Positions 1-11,824 of a stretch of 64,000 nt of DNA are shown here, piece after piece. Within the stretch, counting starts at the first letter, position 1; each line of letters starts with the position of its first letter. The stretch lies in the NCBI GenBank assembly GCA_028023455.1, contig JAQFVV010006274.1, forward strand, positions 1,862,001 to 1,926,000, in the 5' to 3' direction. The notes under the pieces were generated by a model. That model was not told the origin of the DNA and searched no databases. It was given only the letters and a program-made list of their open reading frames with translations. The position numbers were made by a program, and so were the translations under genes. The stretch is from Epiperipatus broadwayi. Taxonomy: Eukaryota > Onychophora > Udeonychophora > Euonychophora > Peripatidae.

Positions 1-73
1 AAGCCCAAGTTGGGTCACCATTATAATGTTTTCTGTATTTCTAGGCCTCTACACGCTAATATAAACTGCGCAT

Positions 74-149
74 GAGTTGATCAAGCTATGTCAAAAAAGA
101 AGAGTTATATTTCTATTCTAAAAACATAGCTATATTTCCTGATCAACTC
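74..149. repeat. Short inverted repeat
   Basis: GAGTTGATCAAGCTATGT at 74-91 is matched in reverse complement by ACATAGCT and TGATCAACTC at 124-131 and 140-149. The arms are imperfect and the loop is about 32 bases. It could be the core of a small MITE-like element, but no target duplication was found. Confidence 0.5.
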
Positions 150-1529
150 GGCCTATTAATTGTTGAGAATTGTGCTATTGACGAAATCAGCTTTTAATTT
201 ATTTAATCTGGGCGCAGAATTCCTAAGAATTCGCTGAGATCATCATATAACATCTCACAAATAAAAAAAAATACTTTTAAACTAATCGGTATTACATCAT
301 ACCGAAACGAGAATTATTTTTTTAAGATTATTATTCCTGGGCTTATTCAAACATATTGGCAAAGGTAAATTACATTTTTAAATCTTATTAAACTACTAAT
401 AGATTTAATAATAAAAAAATAATAACTATTATTAATAACGGACAAATGAAAATTGATATTAGAAATATTTTTATTATTATCATTGTACGTTATTTTTTTA
501 AAAAAAAATTATAGTCAAAAAAAATAATCTAAATTTACTTTTATTTTTTAGCTTTTACCAAATGCCAATATATTTGCAATGTATATAACTAAATGTTACA
601 ATATATTATAATTTGTTTGTTCTTGAATACCCTAAAATTAAAAAATAGTTTAGATTACACACTAGATTCCCAAAAATAGTTTTTTGCTAGTTTCATTTAA
701 GAATAACTTGCTTAGCAAAGTGGCAATTGATAATTTATAAAATATATAATTATTAGTTGGGTAATTGTATAGTATAGGATTTTTTTATGAACAAATATAA
801 AATAATCTGTGCCTTCTAATTAAGAGATAGATTTGTCTATTGGTTTTATCAAATTTTTATTAGTTCCAAGATTGTATGCATGAATTTGACAATCATTAAC
901 TATGTTGTGGTTTATATTTAACCATATCAACATAAGTTACTGGGTAATATTTTGAATGGCTATAACATGATGTGTGTGCATATAGGAATTTATTTGCTAT
1001 TTGTAAATAAAAATTCTATATTTTATTTAATCACAGTCAAACAGTAAATGAATACATTTTATCTAACTGAATTCACTCTATCGTTGTGCAAGCATTTGAA
1101 TGTTAATAAAACAATATAAGCTAATATATTTAGATTTATGCAGGATCTGGATTAATATAAAAACTGTAGAGTTCTATTTGTAAGAAGAGCTTATTGTGTT
1201 TGTAGTCACATGTCATATATTGTGAATTGAGCATTATGCTTGTGCTTGTATTCAATAAATTCAGGATAGCTAAACATGCTTAAACATGGACAGTGTTAGT
1301 TATTTGTGCATGTGATGAGTTTAAAGTTATAGAACATAAAAATAAGTAAAATTATAGAACATAAAAATAAATTTTCACAATAGAGATTTTATTATATTTT
1401 CTAAGAAGATTGTTAATGTATTATGTTTTGAGTAACTATTGTGATGGTTATTTGATATGTCTAAATTACTAATAAATTAACATAACTTTAAAAAAAAAAA
1501 ATTTTATTGACTTGTTATTATAACTATAC

Positions 1530-1570
<41 letters not shown>
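1530..1570. repeat. (TTA)n microsatellite
   Basis: About 13 uninterrupted TTA/ATT units. Confidence 0.9.
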
Positions 1571-1571
<1 letters not shown>

Positions 1572-2082
1572 AGTAATATTAACATTATAAATCATTATCT
1601 TATAAAGCAAAATTTAAAAGTAATCCAAGATGTCTGCCTGTATTTTTTTTATATATATAGCATTTTAAAAATACTTGTAGCAATTTTAAAAATTATGGTT
1701 TTATATTTAAGTATAAAGGCAAACACACACTTAAAGTTAGTTTTCAAAATAACAACAGTGATAAAAATACATAATACTGTCAGTTTATGAATAAATTAAA
1801 ATAGGATCAGTAAAGCAATACTTATATTATTGTATACATAATATTAAAACCACATTTAATAATAACTTCAACTTTTAATGTAGTATTTGAATATGCATGT
1901 GCATATGTGAATGTTTATGTTTCTTTGACATATTTAAATTAAAGGAGTATTATTTTAAAACATTTTGGTAAATGTATTAGTTGTAATAATTGCAATTTAC
2001 AGTAAGACCAATAAATAAAATAAAATGATTTATTTTAATATTTATAATGTAAATATTTATTTTACAATTCTAATGTGTATAT

Positions 2083-2430
2083 ACAGAGACTTCAGACCAC
2101 TCAAGAGTTTGGAAACATGCATGTTAGGAATAACAAGAAGAAATCAAAAATGCAATATATGGGTAAGAGAACAAACAGATGTTACTGACCTCATTGAAAA
2201 AATTAAAAGACTGAGAAGAGATGATAATAGATGGACAATTGAAATATTAAACTGGATTCCAAGAGATTGTAAAAGACCCAGAAAGAGACCACATGTGAGA
2301 TGGATGGATGAAATTAGAAAGTGGGTGAGGTGATATGGAGAAGAGAAGCTAAAGATCAGAGAAGATGGATTGAACTTGGAAAGACCTTCATCCTGCATTG
2401 GATTGATAATGGTTGATGATGATGATATTA
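2083..2430 (+). pseudogene. RTE-type LINE reverse transcriptase C-terminus and 3' tail
   Basis: The translated region contains VTDLIEKIKRL, then DDNRWTIEILNWIPRDCKRP and a RWMDEIRKW motif. This is typical of the C-terminal end of RTE-like non-LTR reverse transcriptases, where a KW.WAGH.AR segment normally separates the first two parts. That segment is missing here. A one-base frame change near 2325 is needed to continue through REAKD..RWIELGK to a TGA at 2414-2416. The sequence then runs directly into a TGATGATGAT tail, which fits an RTE-like 3' end. It is a 5'-truncated, dead copy. Confidence 0.7.
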
Positions 2431-3087
2431 ATTTTTATAAAACAATATTTTTTTTAAATTGTTTCATTTGTACTGGGAGCTAAAATTTATTCAAAACATC
2501 TTCCACCAGTATATCAAATTGTAGCAACACCATGATCATGATTTGGCATAAAATATAAAGAGTGAGAAAACTTGAGCAAAAATGATGATTGAGCTGGTCA
2601 TGTGGGCATAACCTATAAATACACCTACCCAAAAGGAATCTTTCTTTTTTATTGCTCACTAAATATAGGAAAACTGCACAATGCCTGAATTTAAATTTAG
2701 CCATCTTGGCATTGTGAACTATTTATGATGGGGGAGTGAACCCAACAAGCATTTGCCCTCTGTGGCAAAATGCATGTCACTCCAAACTGTTCAAATGAAT
2801 AATCAAAATATCTGAAAATATTTATCATCTTAGAATGCACAAATAAAATGAAACTTAATAATTTTATTGAAGTAGAAAATCTTAAACTATTTTGGAATGC
2901 TATCCTTCGCTTACTTACTTCTAAAGTTGCCTGATACATCGTTTACTCCAGTTAACTTAAATTTTTTCAGATAAAGATCTGCATACGGTACACTTATTGT
3001 TAAATCATATTTTAACAATAATGGACTTTCTCTGCATAAATAATATTTTTTTAAGAAATATTATGATTAATGAAAGTCACTTCCTGG
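2431..3087. other. No recognisable feature
   Basis: AT-rich sequence with only short chance reading frames. A slightly GC-richer patch at about 2725-2790 was not recognised. Confidence 0.5.
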
Positions 3088-3160
3088 GTGATTGGTGGCC
3101 TAGCGGTTAACATAGCTGCCTTCCAAGCAGCTGGCCCGGGTTTGCTTTCCCGTCAACGCT
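3088..3160 (+). repeat. tRNA-Gly(UCC)-like SINE head or tRNA pseudogene
   Basis: The segment follows the layout of tRNA-Gly with anticodon TCC (3122-3124). It has a GGCCTAGCGG A-box-like part, the anticodon arm GCTGC-CTTCCAA-GCAGC, and a B-box-like GGGTTTGCTTTCC. The acceptor stem does not pair properly and the T-arm is degenerate, so a functional tRNA is unlikely. An AT-rich tail with TATATATA follows. A tRNA-derived SINE head is the simplest reading; no second copy with this exact head was seen in the window. Confidence 0.6.
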
Positions 3161-3616
3161 TCGACATATATATAAACAATTTGTTACTGCACATTTTAAA
3201 ACTTACTATTAATGGAATTAAAAAATTAAAATTTTGTCATTATTTTCCTCAAAGATTATATTTTGCTTTATTCGATTTCACAATTAAAACACCTAAAGAT
3301 TTTAATCATTTTAAAATCTATTGAAAGATCACACTAGGATAAAATATTAGAACTTTTAAAAAGAATTTACATGAACTTTAAATTAAAGAGGATTTAGGCT
3401 TATATATAATATATGCTTATTTATCATTATCTATAGTTGTCTTGGTTAAGTAAAGTTTTCACTAGAAGAAAACAAGAATAAAATGGTTATACAGGTAACA
3501 TTTTTATAGTTTAGCATTAATAGCTGAGGCATGTATGTGTGTATTTAATGTATTTTGGAAACAGGTTGTTAATTAATTAATTATTCCCTATAAGTAAAAT
3601 ATAATATTTATTATGT
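3161..3616. other. No recognisable feature
   Basis: AT-rich sequence after the tRNA-like segment. It could include the body of that SINE, but there is no second copy to compare it with. Confidence 0.4.
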
Positions 3617-3876
3617 TTCATACATTTTATCAATCTCGAGTCCAGTCTATGCTGTTGTAATAAAATGCTATAAGGTATCTGAAGTATAGTACACAATAAG
3701 TACATTTATAAGAATCACTCTTTATTTAATAATATAGGTATGTTAAGATTCATTTGAAGAATATTTTGTATAATGAATTACGTTTATGGCAATAAGACTT
3801 CCAGAAAAAATATTGTTGTTTAGTAGAGAAAGCTCTTAACAACATGTGTTATAATATTTTATTTATAAATAATAGC
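3617..3876 (+). repeat. Direct repeat, copy 1 of about 255 bp
   Basis: This is repeated with modest divergence at 4118-4372. Shared blocks include GCTATAAGGTATCTGAAGT, ATAGGTATGTTAAGATTCAT and a common ending of TTTATAAATAATAGCT. No coding content is evident; it is a local duplication or two copies of one interspersed repeat. Confidence 0.8.
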
Positions 3877-4016
3877 TTATTTATAAATATATGCACTTAA
3901 GCGCTATCCTAAGCAAAGCTTTTAATAAATGTGTATTTACTGAAACTTAGTACTTTTGTGGGCAACGTGTATTCTCATATACATAACATTGTGATTTGCG
4001 TGAATGGGTGCATATA

Positions 4017-4581
4017 TATTATATAATGATGTTCTTAATAGTTTTTAACAAGCTTTTTGAGAATATCCCTATCCTGACCGCTTTCTAGCTCTGACCAAAG
4101 TAAAGCTTTATTTGATATGTTTTATTAATCTCAAGTCCAATCTAAGCTGTTGTAATGAAATGCTATAAGGTATCTGAAGTGTATGTGCACAATAAGTATA
4201 TTTATAAGAATAACCCTTTGTTTATTAATATAGGTATGTTAAGATTCATCTGAAGAATATTTTGTATAGTGAATTATGTTTGTGCAATAAGATTTCCAGA
4301 AAAAATATTGTTTAGTAGAAAAAAACTCTTAACAACATGTATTATAATATTTTATTTATAAATAATAGCTGGATTTGATGACATTTGGATGTCTGAAATT
4401 TTCAGATTTTCTAATTAATACTAAACATTAGATAAAGTGCTGGGTTTGACCCAATATTTTAAATCTAATGCTGGAATATCCTAGTGCATCCCTGATGCAG
4501 CCAGAGCTAGAAATCGGTCTGAGGATAGAAATATTATGAAAAGCTTGTTAAGAGCTAGCTATTGGCATGCTCATTATATAA
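4017..4581. repeat. Inverted repeat enclosing direct-repeat copy 2
   Basis: The left arm at about 4017-4097 (AACAAGCTTTT and TTCTAGCTCTG) is matched in reverse complement by about 4497-4581 (CAGAGCTAGAAA and AAAGCTTGTT). The arms are about 80 bp and imperfect. The intervening DNA carries direct-repeat copy 2 and a short unassigned stretch. Confidence 0.6.
4118..4372 (+). repeat. Direct repeat, copy 2 of about 255 bp
   Basis: Second copy of the repeat at 3617-3876, with small indels. Unlike copy 1 it is flanked on both sides by the arms of a separate inverted repeat. Confidence 0.8.
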
Positions 4582-4689
4582 CCTTTGTAATACAAGCTTA
4601 TAAAATTAAGTCATGTGATATATGACTTGATTTTCTTGCAATATATATATATTTAGATAGTGAGTTTTTATAAATTATATTACCCATTT

Positions 4690-5020
4690 CTTTGATAGGA
4701 GCTAGTAAGATTCCTTCATATTCATGATATTAAGGTTGATGGCTATATGCCATGCCTCTTTGATTTTTTGTTTGGTGTCATTTTGCTCAATACATGCGAT
4801 GTTGGCAGCTATGGGTTCAAATGTATGACCCATTGTGTTTTGGTGATCTAGAAAATAGACATGTTCAGGATTTCTTGCACGTTTGTAGAAGTATTTGTGT
4901 TGAGAGATCCTCGTAGATATGTGTGTGATTCACTGTAGTAGATAATATTGCATCCTGCTTGGGGACATGCACTTTTATATATGGTATGCAGAGTTTGATC
5001 ATTCTGGAGTCTAATCTTTG
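4690..5020 (-). pseudogene. Penelope-like GIY-YIG endonuclease remnant
   Basis: Read on the minus strand, a Cys-rich start (CPQAGCNIIYY) is followed by an NVQEILNMSIF segment and, in a shifted frame, HTFEPIAANIACIEQND and a KIKEAWHIAI motif. The order and spacing resemble the C-terminal GIY-YIG endonuclease of Penelope-like elements, which cuts target DNA for retrotransposition. At least one stop and one frameshift are present. It differs clearly from the PLE family at 7-8 kb and 26-32 kb, so it would be a separate lineage. Confidence 0.45.
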
Positions 5021-5161
5021 GAATTATTTGTCACACTATTTATTATGAGAGAAGTGTGAAAGCTTTGTGAGCAAATTTTATTTCGATTTTTGGTTACACA
5101 TACTATATATGGGAGCAGTATCCATAATTCTATATAGTACAAAATGTAGCTATAAAAAAAA

Positions 5162-5316
5162 GTCAGGCAAATAAGGCCATATCTTTAGAGTATTATATTA
5201 TAGTAGGCTAAATTTTCAATATTCTAAAGAATAAACAAAGTTAGGCGAATAAGGTCATATCTTTAGAATATTATATTATAGTAGGGTAAATTCTCAATAT
5301 TCTAAAGAATAAACAA
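5162..5316 (+). repeat. Two tandem 78-bp units, each with a hairpin
   Basis: The unit beginning GTCAGGCAAATAAGG is repeated as GTTAGGCGAATAAGG 78 bases later. Each unit has a TCTTTAGA.TATTA arm facing AATATTCTAAAGA, so each can form a hairpin. No coding content. Confidence 0.75.
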
Positions 5317-6540
5317 GTTTATATCAGCCTGATACCTAGGTAAAAATAGATTAAACTATTTTAATTAGAGATCTAATAAAGCATTGTTTCACTTTGTTTA
5401 TTAATGATTATAATAAAGTTAATGGTTCTTTTATATTTTGCTTAACAACTTTCTTTAATAACGTGATTCTGTGGAGATACATCTGTACTACTATTAGTAT
5501 AAGGGAAATCGAGATCAAACTTCCCTAAGTAACATTGTGATAAGTTATTTATCTTAAATGCTGAGAACTTAAATGATTAATCTTACCTTTTATTTTATAT
5601 CTACTTTGTTAATTAATTGATTTTATATTTGTTAAATTACCTAGGTTTTGTCTTTCAGATAAATATGGCAACATGGTCTTATTATTATTATGCATTTATT
5701 TAAAGTTACACTGTCTTTAGTAATAACAATATTTATAGTTATTTCTAGTACTCACCCATAATCTAAATATTAATGCTTAGTTACTTGAGATATGGATGAA
5801 ATATAATAAAATACCCTTTGTTATTTAGCCATATCAATAATAAAGATTTATAGTTAAAAAATTTAAAATTTTAAGTCTTGCTTATTATACATAAGATAAT
5901 TTTAGATTTAATTTATGTGATATGAAACTTAGATTGAATACTCTAGCCTAAATACCTATATTATTAGACTTATTTATTTATTTGTTTACAAATATATAGT
6001 TATATTTTAAGTTCATTATAATCCTGAGATATTATTATCATTTATTAATACACATTTATAGTGTTTATTAAATATTATAAATATTTGGTGACCAGTAAAG
6101 AGTCTCATTATAGTGACTATCCACAGTAAAAGTTGGGTTAACATTACATCATTCACTATTTGGTTAATCTCATTATTTGATAGTTGCACTATATACATTT
6201 ATTTGTTTCAAATGAATAAACCTTTTGTTAAGATTTATTTGTGTCTAGTGTTTTCCTACAATTAGTTACTAATGCTACCTGGCCATTGTGAATAATACCC
6301 CTGAGAATATAGCATGTTTAAAAAATAAAAAATCCAGCTGGTGTATCACAAGAAATCTGTTTATTGCACTAATTTTTTCAGTTGTTTGAAGGGATTAAGA
6401 TTCTTTGTTGATTAAAAAAAGGATCTTGATTTAAGACATTATATCTTGGGTTCATATCCACAACTTTTTTTTTTGTAACTTCAAATAAGAATAGGCCATT
6501 TCCAAAAAAAAAAAAAAATTCAGTCCTAATCTTTTTAGTA
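5317..6540. other. No recognisable feature
   Basis: AT-rich intronic sequence with homopolymer runs. No protein motif, tRNA-like sequence or repeat was recognised. Confidence 0.5.
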
Positions 6541-6561
6541 ATACGCTTGTAGTTTTAAAAC

Positions 6562-6562
6562 A

Positions 6563-6627
<65 letters not shown>

Positions 6628-6650
6628 CATCATCATCATCATTATTATTA
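6562..6650. repeat. (ATT)n with an (ATC)n patch
   Basis: About 22 ATT units, then ATC units, then ATT again. Translation of its complement gives runs of Ile and Met that have no meaning as protein. Confidence 0.95.
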
Positions 6651-6664
6651 TATATGATAATATA

Positions 6665-7030
6665 GAATAAATAATAATCAGAAAATAATAAATTCTTACA
6701 ACAGCTATATAAATATCAAATTTTATATATATATAAAAAGCCTTATTCAGCACCTGATTTGGTGCTCTTTTCAAATGTTAATATTCTATTAAGCTAATGA
6801 ACTATTACAAACATAAAATCATCTAGTGTTTAAAACAACCAATACAAATATAAATTATTAAAATAAATCAAAACCTAAATATAAATCCAGTAATTACAAA
6901 ATAATTGACTATTTCTTAATAATATCATAAATAAATAAATTACATGCATTTTTTTTTACAATTATATATATATATGTCAATTTATATAATTTTCCATTCA
7001 TTTTTAATTAACCAGTTATTAACCAATTGG
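6665..7030 (-). repeat. PLE left inverted arm
   Basis: Reverse complement of 8010-8390 at roughly 90 percent identity by eye. Shared landmarks are CAGCACCTGATTTGGTG, AAACAACCAATACAAATATA and CCATTCATTTTTAATTA. It ends at CCAATTGG, where the coding remnant begins. Confidence 0.85.
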
Positions 7031-7043
7031 TTACTCTCATCAG

Positions 7044-7983
7044 TATTTATAAATGAATTAGAAAATAGTGTAATTAAAAAAAGGATAATTAGTCAAGAAA
7101 TAACACATTATTTTAGATATGTTGATGATATTTTAATTATTGGTAATAAAAGAGCAATGAATAATATTTATAATGAATTTAATAATAATATACATATATA
7201 AAATTAAATTTACAAAAGTAGAATTTGAAGATAAAATTAAATATTTAGGTAAAGAAATTAATATAGATAAAGATAATAAATTATAGTTAAAACATTTTAT
7301 TAAAGAACACAAATTAAGGAAAATTATTCATGTAGATTCACAACAAGCATGGGTGCAAAAATTGGCAGTTATTAAAAATTTTAAATATAGGAATGATAAA
7401 TATAATATAGATAAAAGTGTAACTCAATTACAAAAGAATCAATTTATTAAATTATATAAAGATTATGGATATAATCCTAATACTATTAAAATATATATTT
7501 TTTAATTTTAAACATCTGTAGTAGGTGATATTATTTCTGAGAAAAATAATTTTATTGATAATGATAATAATGACTTAAATAAGAAATGGATTAGACTTTC
7601 ATATTGTCCTAAGATATATAATACATTGAGGTATAACAAAAATTATATTGAGAAGGATATAAGTATTTGCTGGTCAAACAGTAAAAATCTCAATCTATTA
7701 ATAGATAATTATAGGTTAAGAGATGATATACGATATAAAAAAAGGAATTGTATATAAAATTACATGCAAAATTTGTAAAATGGTTTACTTTGGGCATAGT
7801 GGCAAACAATTAGAGGTAAAAGCCAAAGAACATAATAATGCAATTAATAGGAAAGATGATAAATCTGCATTATATATTCACTATTTAAAATATAGGCATA
7901 GATTAGATGCTATAAAAAGTATTAAATGCTTAAATTTCATCAAAGATCCAAAAAGAAGACAAATATACAAAACATTATATTAA
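7044..7983 (+). pseudogene. PLE reverse transcriptase (YVDD) and GIY-YIG endonuclease remnant
   Basis: The first open part carries HYFRYVDDILIIGN, the catalytic YxDD box of a reverse transcriptase, with FINELENSVI before it. After a frame change come FTKVEFEDKIKYLG and a KDNKL segment, then a stop-rich linker. The last open part (7723-7983) carries GIVYKITCKICKMVYFG, then KEHNNAINRKDDKSA, which fits the PLE GIY-YIG endonuclease with its leading Cys pair. The N-terminal half of the reverse transcriptase is absent. Several stops and frameshifts make it non-functional. Confidence 0.8.
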
Positions 7984-8009
7984 AAATAATTGTATGAATA
8001 TTTACAATA

Positions 8010-8390
8010 CTTCTATAAATTTGGTTAATAACTGGCTAATTAAAAATGAATGGAAAATTATATAAATTGACATATATATAATTGTAAAAAAAATGCATAT
8101 AATTCATTTATTTATTATATTGTTATGATATAGTCAATTATTTTGTAATTACTGGATTTATATGTAGGTTTTGATTTATTTTAATAATTTATATTTGTAT
8201 TGGTTGTTTTAATGTCATTATTGAACACTAGATGGTTTTATGTCTGTAATAGTTAACATAATAGATTATTAACATTTGAAAAGGACACCAAATCAGGTGC
8301 TGAAAAAGGCTTTTTAAGTATATAAAAAATTTGATTTTTATATAGCTGTTGTAAGAATTTATTATTTTCCGATTATTATTTTATGGAAGA
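8010..8390 (+). repeat. PLE right arm, 3' end
   Basis: Sequence downstream of the endonuclease remnant, inverted at 6665-7030. A related but more diverged version follows the endonuclease of the second PLE at about 31500-31790. Confidence 0.85.
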
Positions 8391-8422
8391 ACGGCATAAA
8401 GATGTTTATTCTTTTCCAATTT

Positions 8423-8602
8423 GACATAGAATAAAATATCTTTATATAACAACAAAATCATGTAATCATAACATAAAAAAGCTCTTTTTGGCAATTTTTG
8501 ATTTTTGCTCTTTTCAATAGGTCTTGGTTTATGTTATGATTATAGCACAGCTATTGTCATATATTATTTTGTTGTTATATAAAGATATTTTATTCTATAT
8601 CA
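8423..8602. repeat. Inverted-repeat (MITE-like) element
   Basis: AATAAAATATCTTTATATAA near 8430 and its reverse complement near 8580 belong to arms at 8423-8477 and 8528-8602. The right arm has about 20 extra bases. The arms also share ATAATCATAACATAAA. The loop is about 50 bases. No target duplication could be fixed. Confidence 0.7.
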
Positions 8603-8895
8603 TATCTAGGATTTATTTTTAATTTGCAAAAGCAATATAAAGGATTTAGTTTCTTATATTTTAGATTTTTGATCTAAACGTGTTGACACCATTCATTTTT
8701 TTTAACTTAATCAAAATCGCAAGCAGAGGAATGAAATGCATAATCAATGTCATCAAATGACTTTTTTTTTTGCTTGAAGTTTTGCTGTAAAAATAAAATG
8801 TAAGAATAATAATATATTTTAACATCTTTGATTTATAAAATTATTAAAGCTTGTTTAAATTTACTTTTAAGTAAATTTATTACTATTATATTAAT

Positions 8896-10710
8896 ATGAC
8901 TAGTGAAAATAAAAAACAAAAATTGTCAAGCACTAAAGAATTTCAAAATTGGTGGACTTATTGATTAACAAAGGTACCAAGACAGTATGTGTTTTATGTT
9001 CTGGAACAGTTGTATTGAGAACATCATCAGTAAAACGACATTATGAGACCAATCATAAATCGCTCTGTGAAAAAAGTAAAGATGAACAAAAAGAATATAT
9101 AAGTCCAAACATTTAAAAATATAATGAAATTTATTGAAAATTTTACAAATACAACTGCTGCTAGTTTTTTATTTCAAACATAATTGCCAAACATAGGAAA
9201 CCTCTTAATGGTGGAGAATATATGAAAGAAACTTGGATGAAATATGCACCAGTTTTGAAAACAAAGCAAAAATTATTCAGAGAATAAAAGATTTAACATT
9301 GGCTAGAAAGAAATATAGTTAAAGGAAGAATCCTGCAAATGGCTAACAACATAACTTACCAACAAAAAAGAGTATAAAATCTTTTAGTTTAATTTCTATC
9401 TATCTTGATGAAAGTACAGACATAAATTGGTCATCTCGTTTGGCTATTTTTGTTTGCAATTGTGTTCAGAATAATATCAAATAAGAATTGATCAGTTTAA
9501 CCTCATTCATAATAACAACAAAAAGAATAGATATTTGCAATGAAGTTTCAAATATACTCACTGAAAAAGAAATTGATGTTGCCAAAATTGTATCAGTAAC
9601 TACAGATGGTACTCGAAGTATGACTGGAAAAAAAATGTTTTTTTCAGTTTATTTACCAACCATATTGTATATTCAATTTTGAGTTTTCATTGCATTATAT
9701 ATCAGCAGGTTTTATGCATGAAGGTTCAGCTTTAAGCCATTGGATGATGTTATGAACATTATGACTAAGTTAATTTTATATCTATACAAACTCTAAATAA
9801 CAAAAAAATTTAAATGTATTGAGTGAAGTAGACTCAGTATACAATGGTTTACTTATGTACAACAATGTCTGATAGTTAAGTTGAGGAAAAGTTCTTCAAA
9901 GATTCGTGGAGTGTTTAGATGAAATTAGACTGTTTTTACATAATGAGAAAATTATTGAAAAATATAATGAATTAATGGGTGTTGAATGGCTTATCAAAAT
10001 TGTTTTTTTTTATTGATATGTGTTCACATTTAAATGAATTAAATGTGAAACTGTAAGGTTATAATAAGACAATTGTTGTCATGTTTAATTTGATCAAAGA
10101 ATTTAAAGTTAAATTAAAAATTTTCAATCATGATGTTATTTTTTACACCTTCAAATATTTTCCAATTATAAAAAAGGTCTTGACTGATTTGAAATCTCAT
10201 GAAAAGCCAGATCAAATAAAATTGACATAAGAGTTTTGTGCTTTTATTCAATAAATAACTGATGAATTTTCTTTAAGATGTACACAATTCAGACAATTCA
10301 AAATTTATTTTATACCCAGACATAATATCAATTGATAGTCTCAAGTTAGAAATTTTTGGGTGGTTTAATTTGGAAGATATGGAAATGCAATCAGTCGATT
10401 TTCAATCCAGTTCTATATGGAAATAGAAATTTGTTGAAGTGAGGAATGCATTAGAAACAATGGAAAATGTATGTAAAAAGAATGCTGAAGATGAACTATT
10501 CTATTGACTATTTGGAATGCTATTCCTGAAACATTTAATTATTTAAAAAAATTAGCAACCACTATATTATCAATTTTCTCTTCTACATATGCATGTGAAT
10601 CATTGTTTTCAGAAATGAATTTAATTAAAGATAATTCGAAAAATAGAATAACAGATGTTCAGCATGTACATTATTTAAATATGACAAAATATGAACCAGA
10701 TATATTATAA
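8896..10710 (+). pseudogene. hAT transposase remnant with BED-type zinc finger
   Basis: The translation shows the hAT domains in order. There is a BED-type finger (TKTVCVLCSG, then SVKRHYETNH); the first catalytic segment with ISIYLDESTDINW; a second acidic segment with VSVTTDGTRSMTG; and the C-terminal dimerisation segment STYACESLFSEMN, then DNSKNRITDVQH. It resembles the GTF2IRD2/ZBED-like group of hAT-derived proteins. Many stops and frameshifts show it is long dead. Part of it (10121-10263) is copied in inverted orientation at 11933-12075 with one difference. Termini and target duplication were not identified. Confidence 0.8.
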
Positions 10711-11824
10711 AACTTTTCGCATCCAATGTACAACAGCAAAAATTTCATTAAATAATATCTATTTATGTTGATTTATTTATATGTTTATTTTTAAAATTTT
10801 GTTTTAATTACTATTAATTTTTTACTATTACATTTTATTCAACTTGTTCTTTTCTAAATATCGCCCACTTGTATTTAGCTTATTTAGAAATTTTGTTTAA
10901 TGGTTATTGTTATTATTTTGTTTTATAAAGTTTTAAAAAACTGTAATAATTAAGTTGTTTATATTTGTGATTTAATAACTGTATGGCATGCATACGTAAA
11001 ATGGTTCACCACTCTGCACTACAGCAAAAGTACTTTCAAAAATTTTGTTGAATGCATTGGTTTCAGTTATAAATGAATGGTTATCATCAAAAAAGAATTA
11101 TAGACATGGTTTTTGTTACCAGACAAAGGCAAGAAAAATGTTGGAAACAAAGGAGCAATGTATATATTGCTTTGATCAAGACATTTGATTCAATTAATAG
11201 GTCAAGTCTATGGCATTATTTGAAGTTTGTTGGTTATCCACCAAAATTTATTCCTATTATATAGCTTCTATTCATGAATGAATCAGAGGAAATATTTATG
11301 AAAATCTGAAGGCATTTGAAATAAAAACTGATATTAAACTAGGGTATGTACTTGCCCCAACATTGTTTTCAATTTTTTGTGACAGTGACCAAGATCAAGA
11401 TAAAATGATATGGTTTGATAGTGAAATTTTTTAATTTGAATAGATTAAAAGTGAAAACAATAATTTATTGGATTCTGGATTTTAGTATGCTGATGACTGT
11501 GCTATTTTTTCAATTCAAAAAACAATTTACAGAATGTTCTTAATGCTTTGACTGCAGTGTATACTTTGGTTTATTAATTAAGGTTTATTTAGAAGGGATT
11601 TGAACTCAGACTTTCAAGCTCCCTATAGCTATCCATTCTACTCTATACAACTGATACATATGACCACATATATATGAGAAAGACAAATGATTTCTAATAT
11701 ATGTATTTTGTGCTGAACCAGCACTCATCAGTTGGTCCAGACCATCATCTCCTACACACACATAATATAATTATATACACATCTTTTCACTTCTTTTTCT
11801 TTTTAAATTATAGCTCCATGATAA

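Larger units (their letters stand above)
1..2030. other. AT-rich intronic DNA, no gene
   Basis: I see no coding sequence here. It holds a small inverted repeat near the start (74-149), a (TTA)n microsatellite at 1530-1570, a short tandem duplication around 1327-1373 and many A/T homopolymers. It is presumed to be the intron upstream of the first visible UBR exon. Confidence 0.6.
6665..8390 (+). mobile_element. Penelope-like element flanked by inverted copies of its 3' end
   Basis: A 5'-truncated PLE on the + strand with reverse transcriptase and GIY-YIG endonuclease remnants (7044-7983) lies between two inverted arms of about 360 bp (6665-7030 and 8010-8390). The right arm is the true 3' end, because it follows the endonuclease directly. 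The left arm is the same sequence inverted and fused to the truncated 5' side. PLEs are known for such direct or inverted terminal repeats. The same family recurs at 25.7-31.8 kb. Confidence 0.8.

Noticed and set aside
3088-3160. Functional tRNA-Gly gene
   Set aside because: Acceptor and T stems do not pair and the B-box is altered.
6535-6774. Open frame with long Ile/Met runs on the minus strand
   Set aside because: It is a translation of the (ATT)n/(ATC)n microsatellite.
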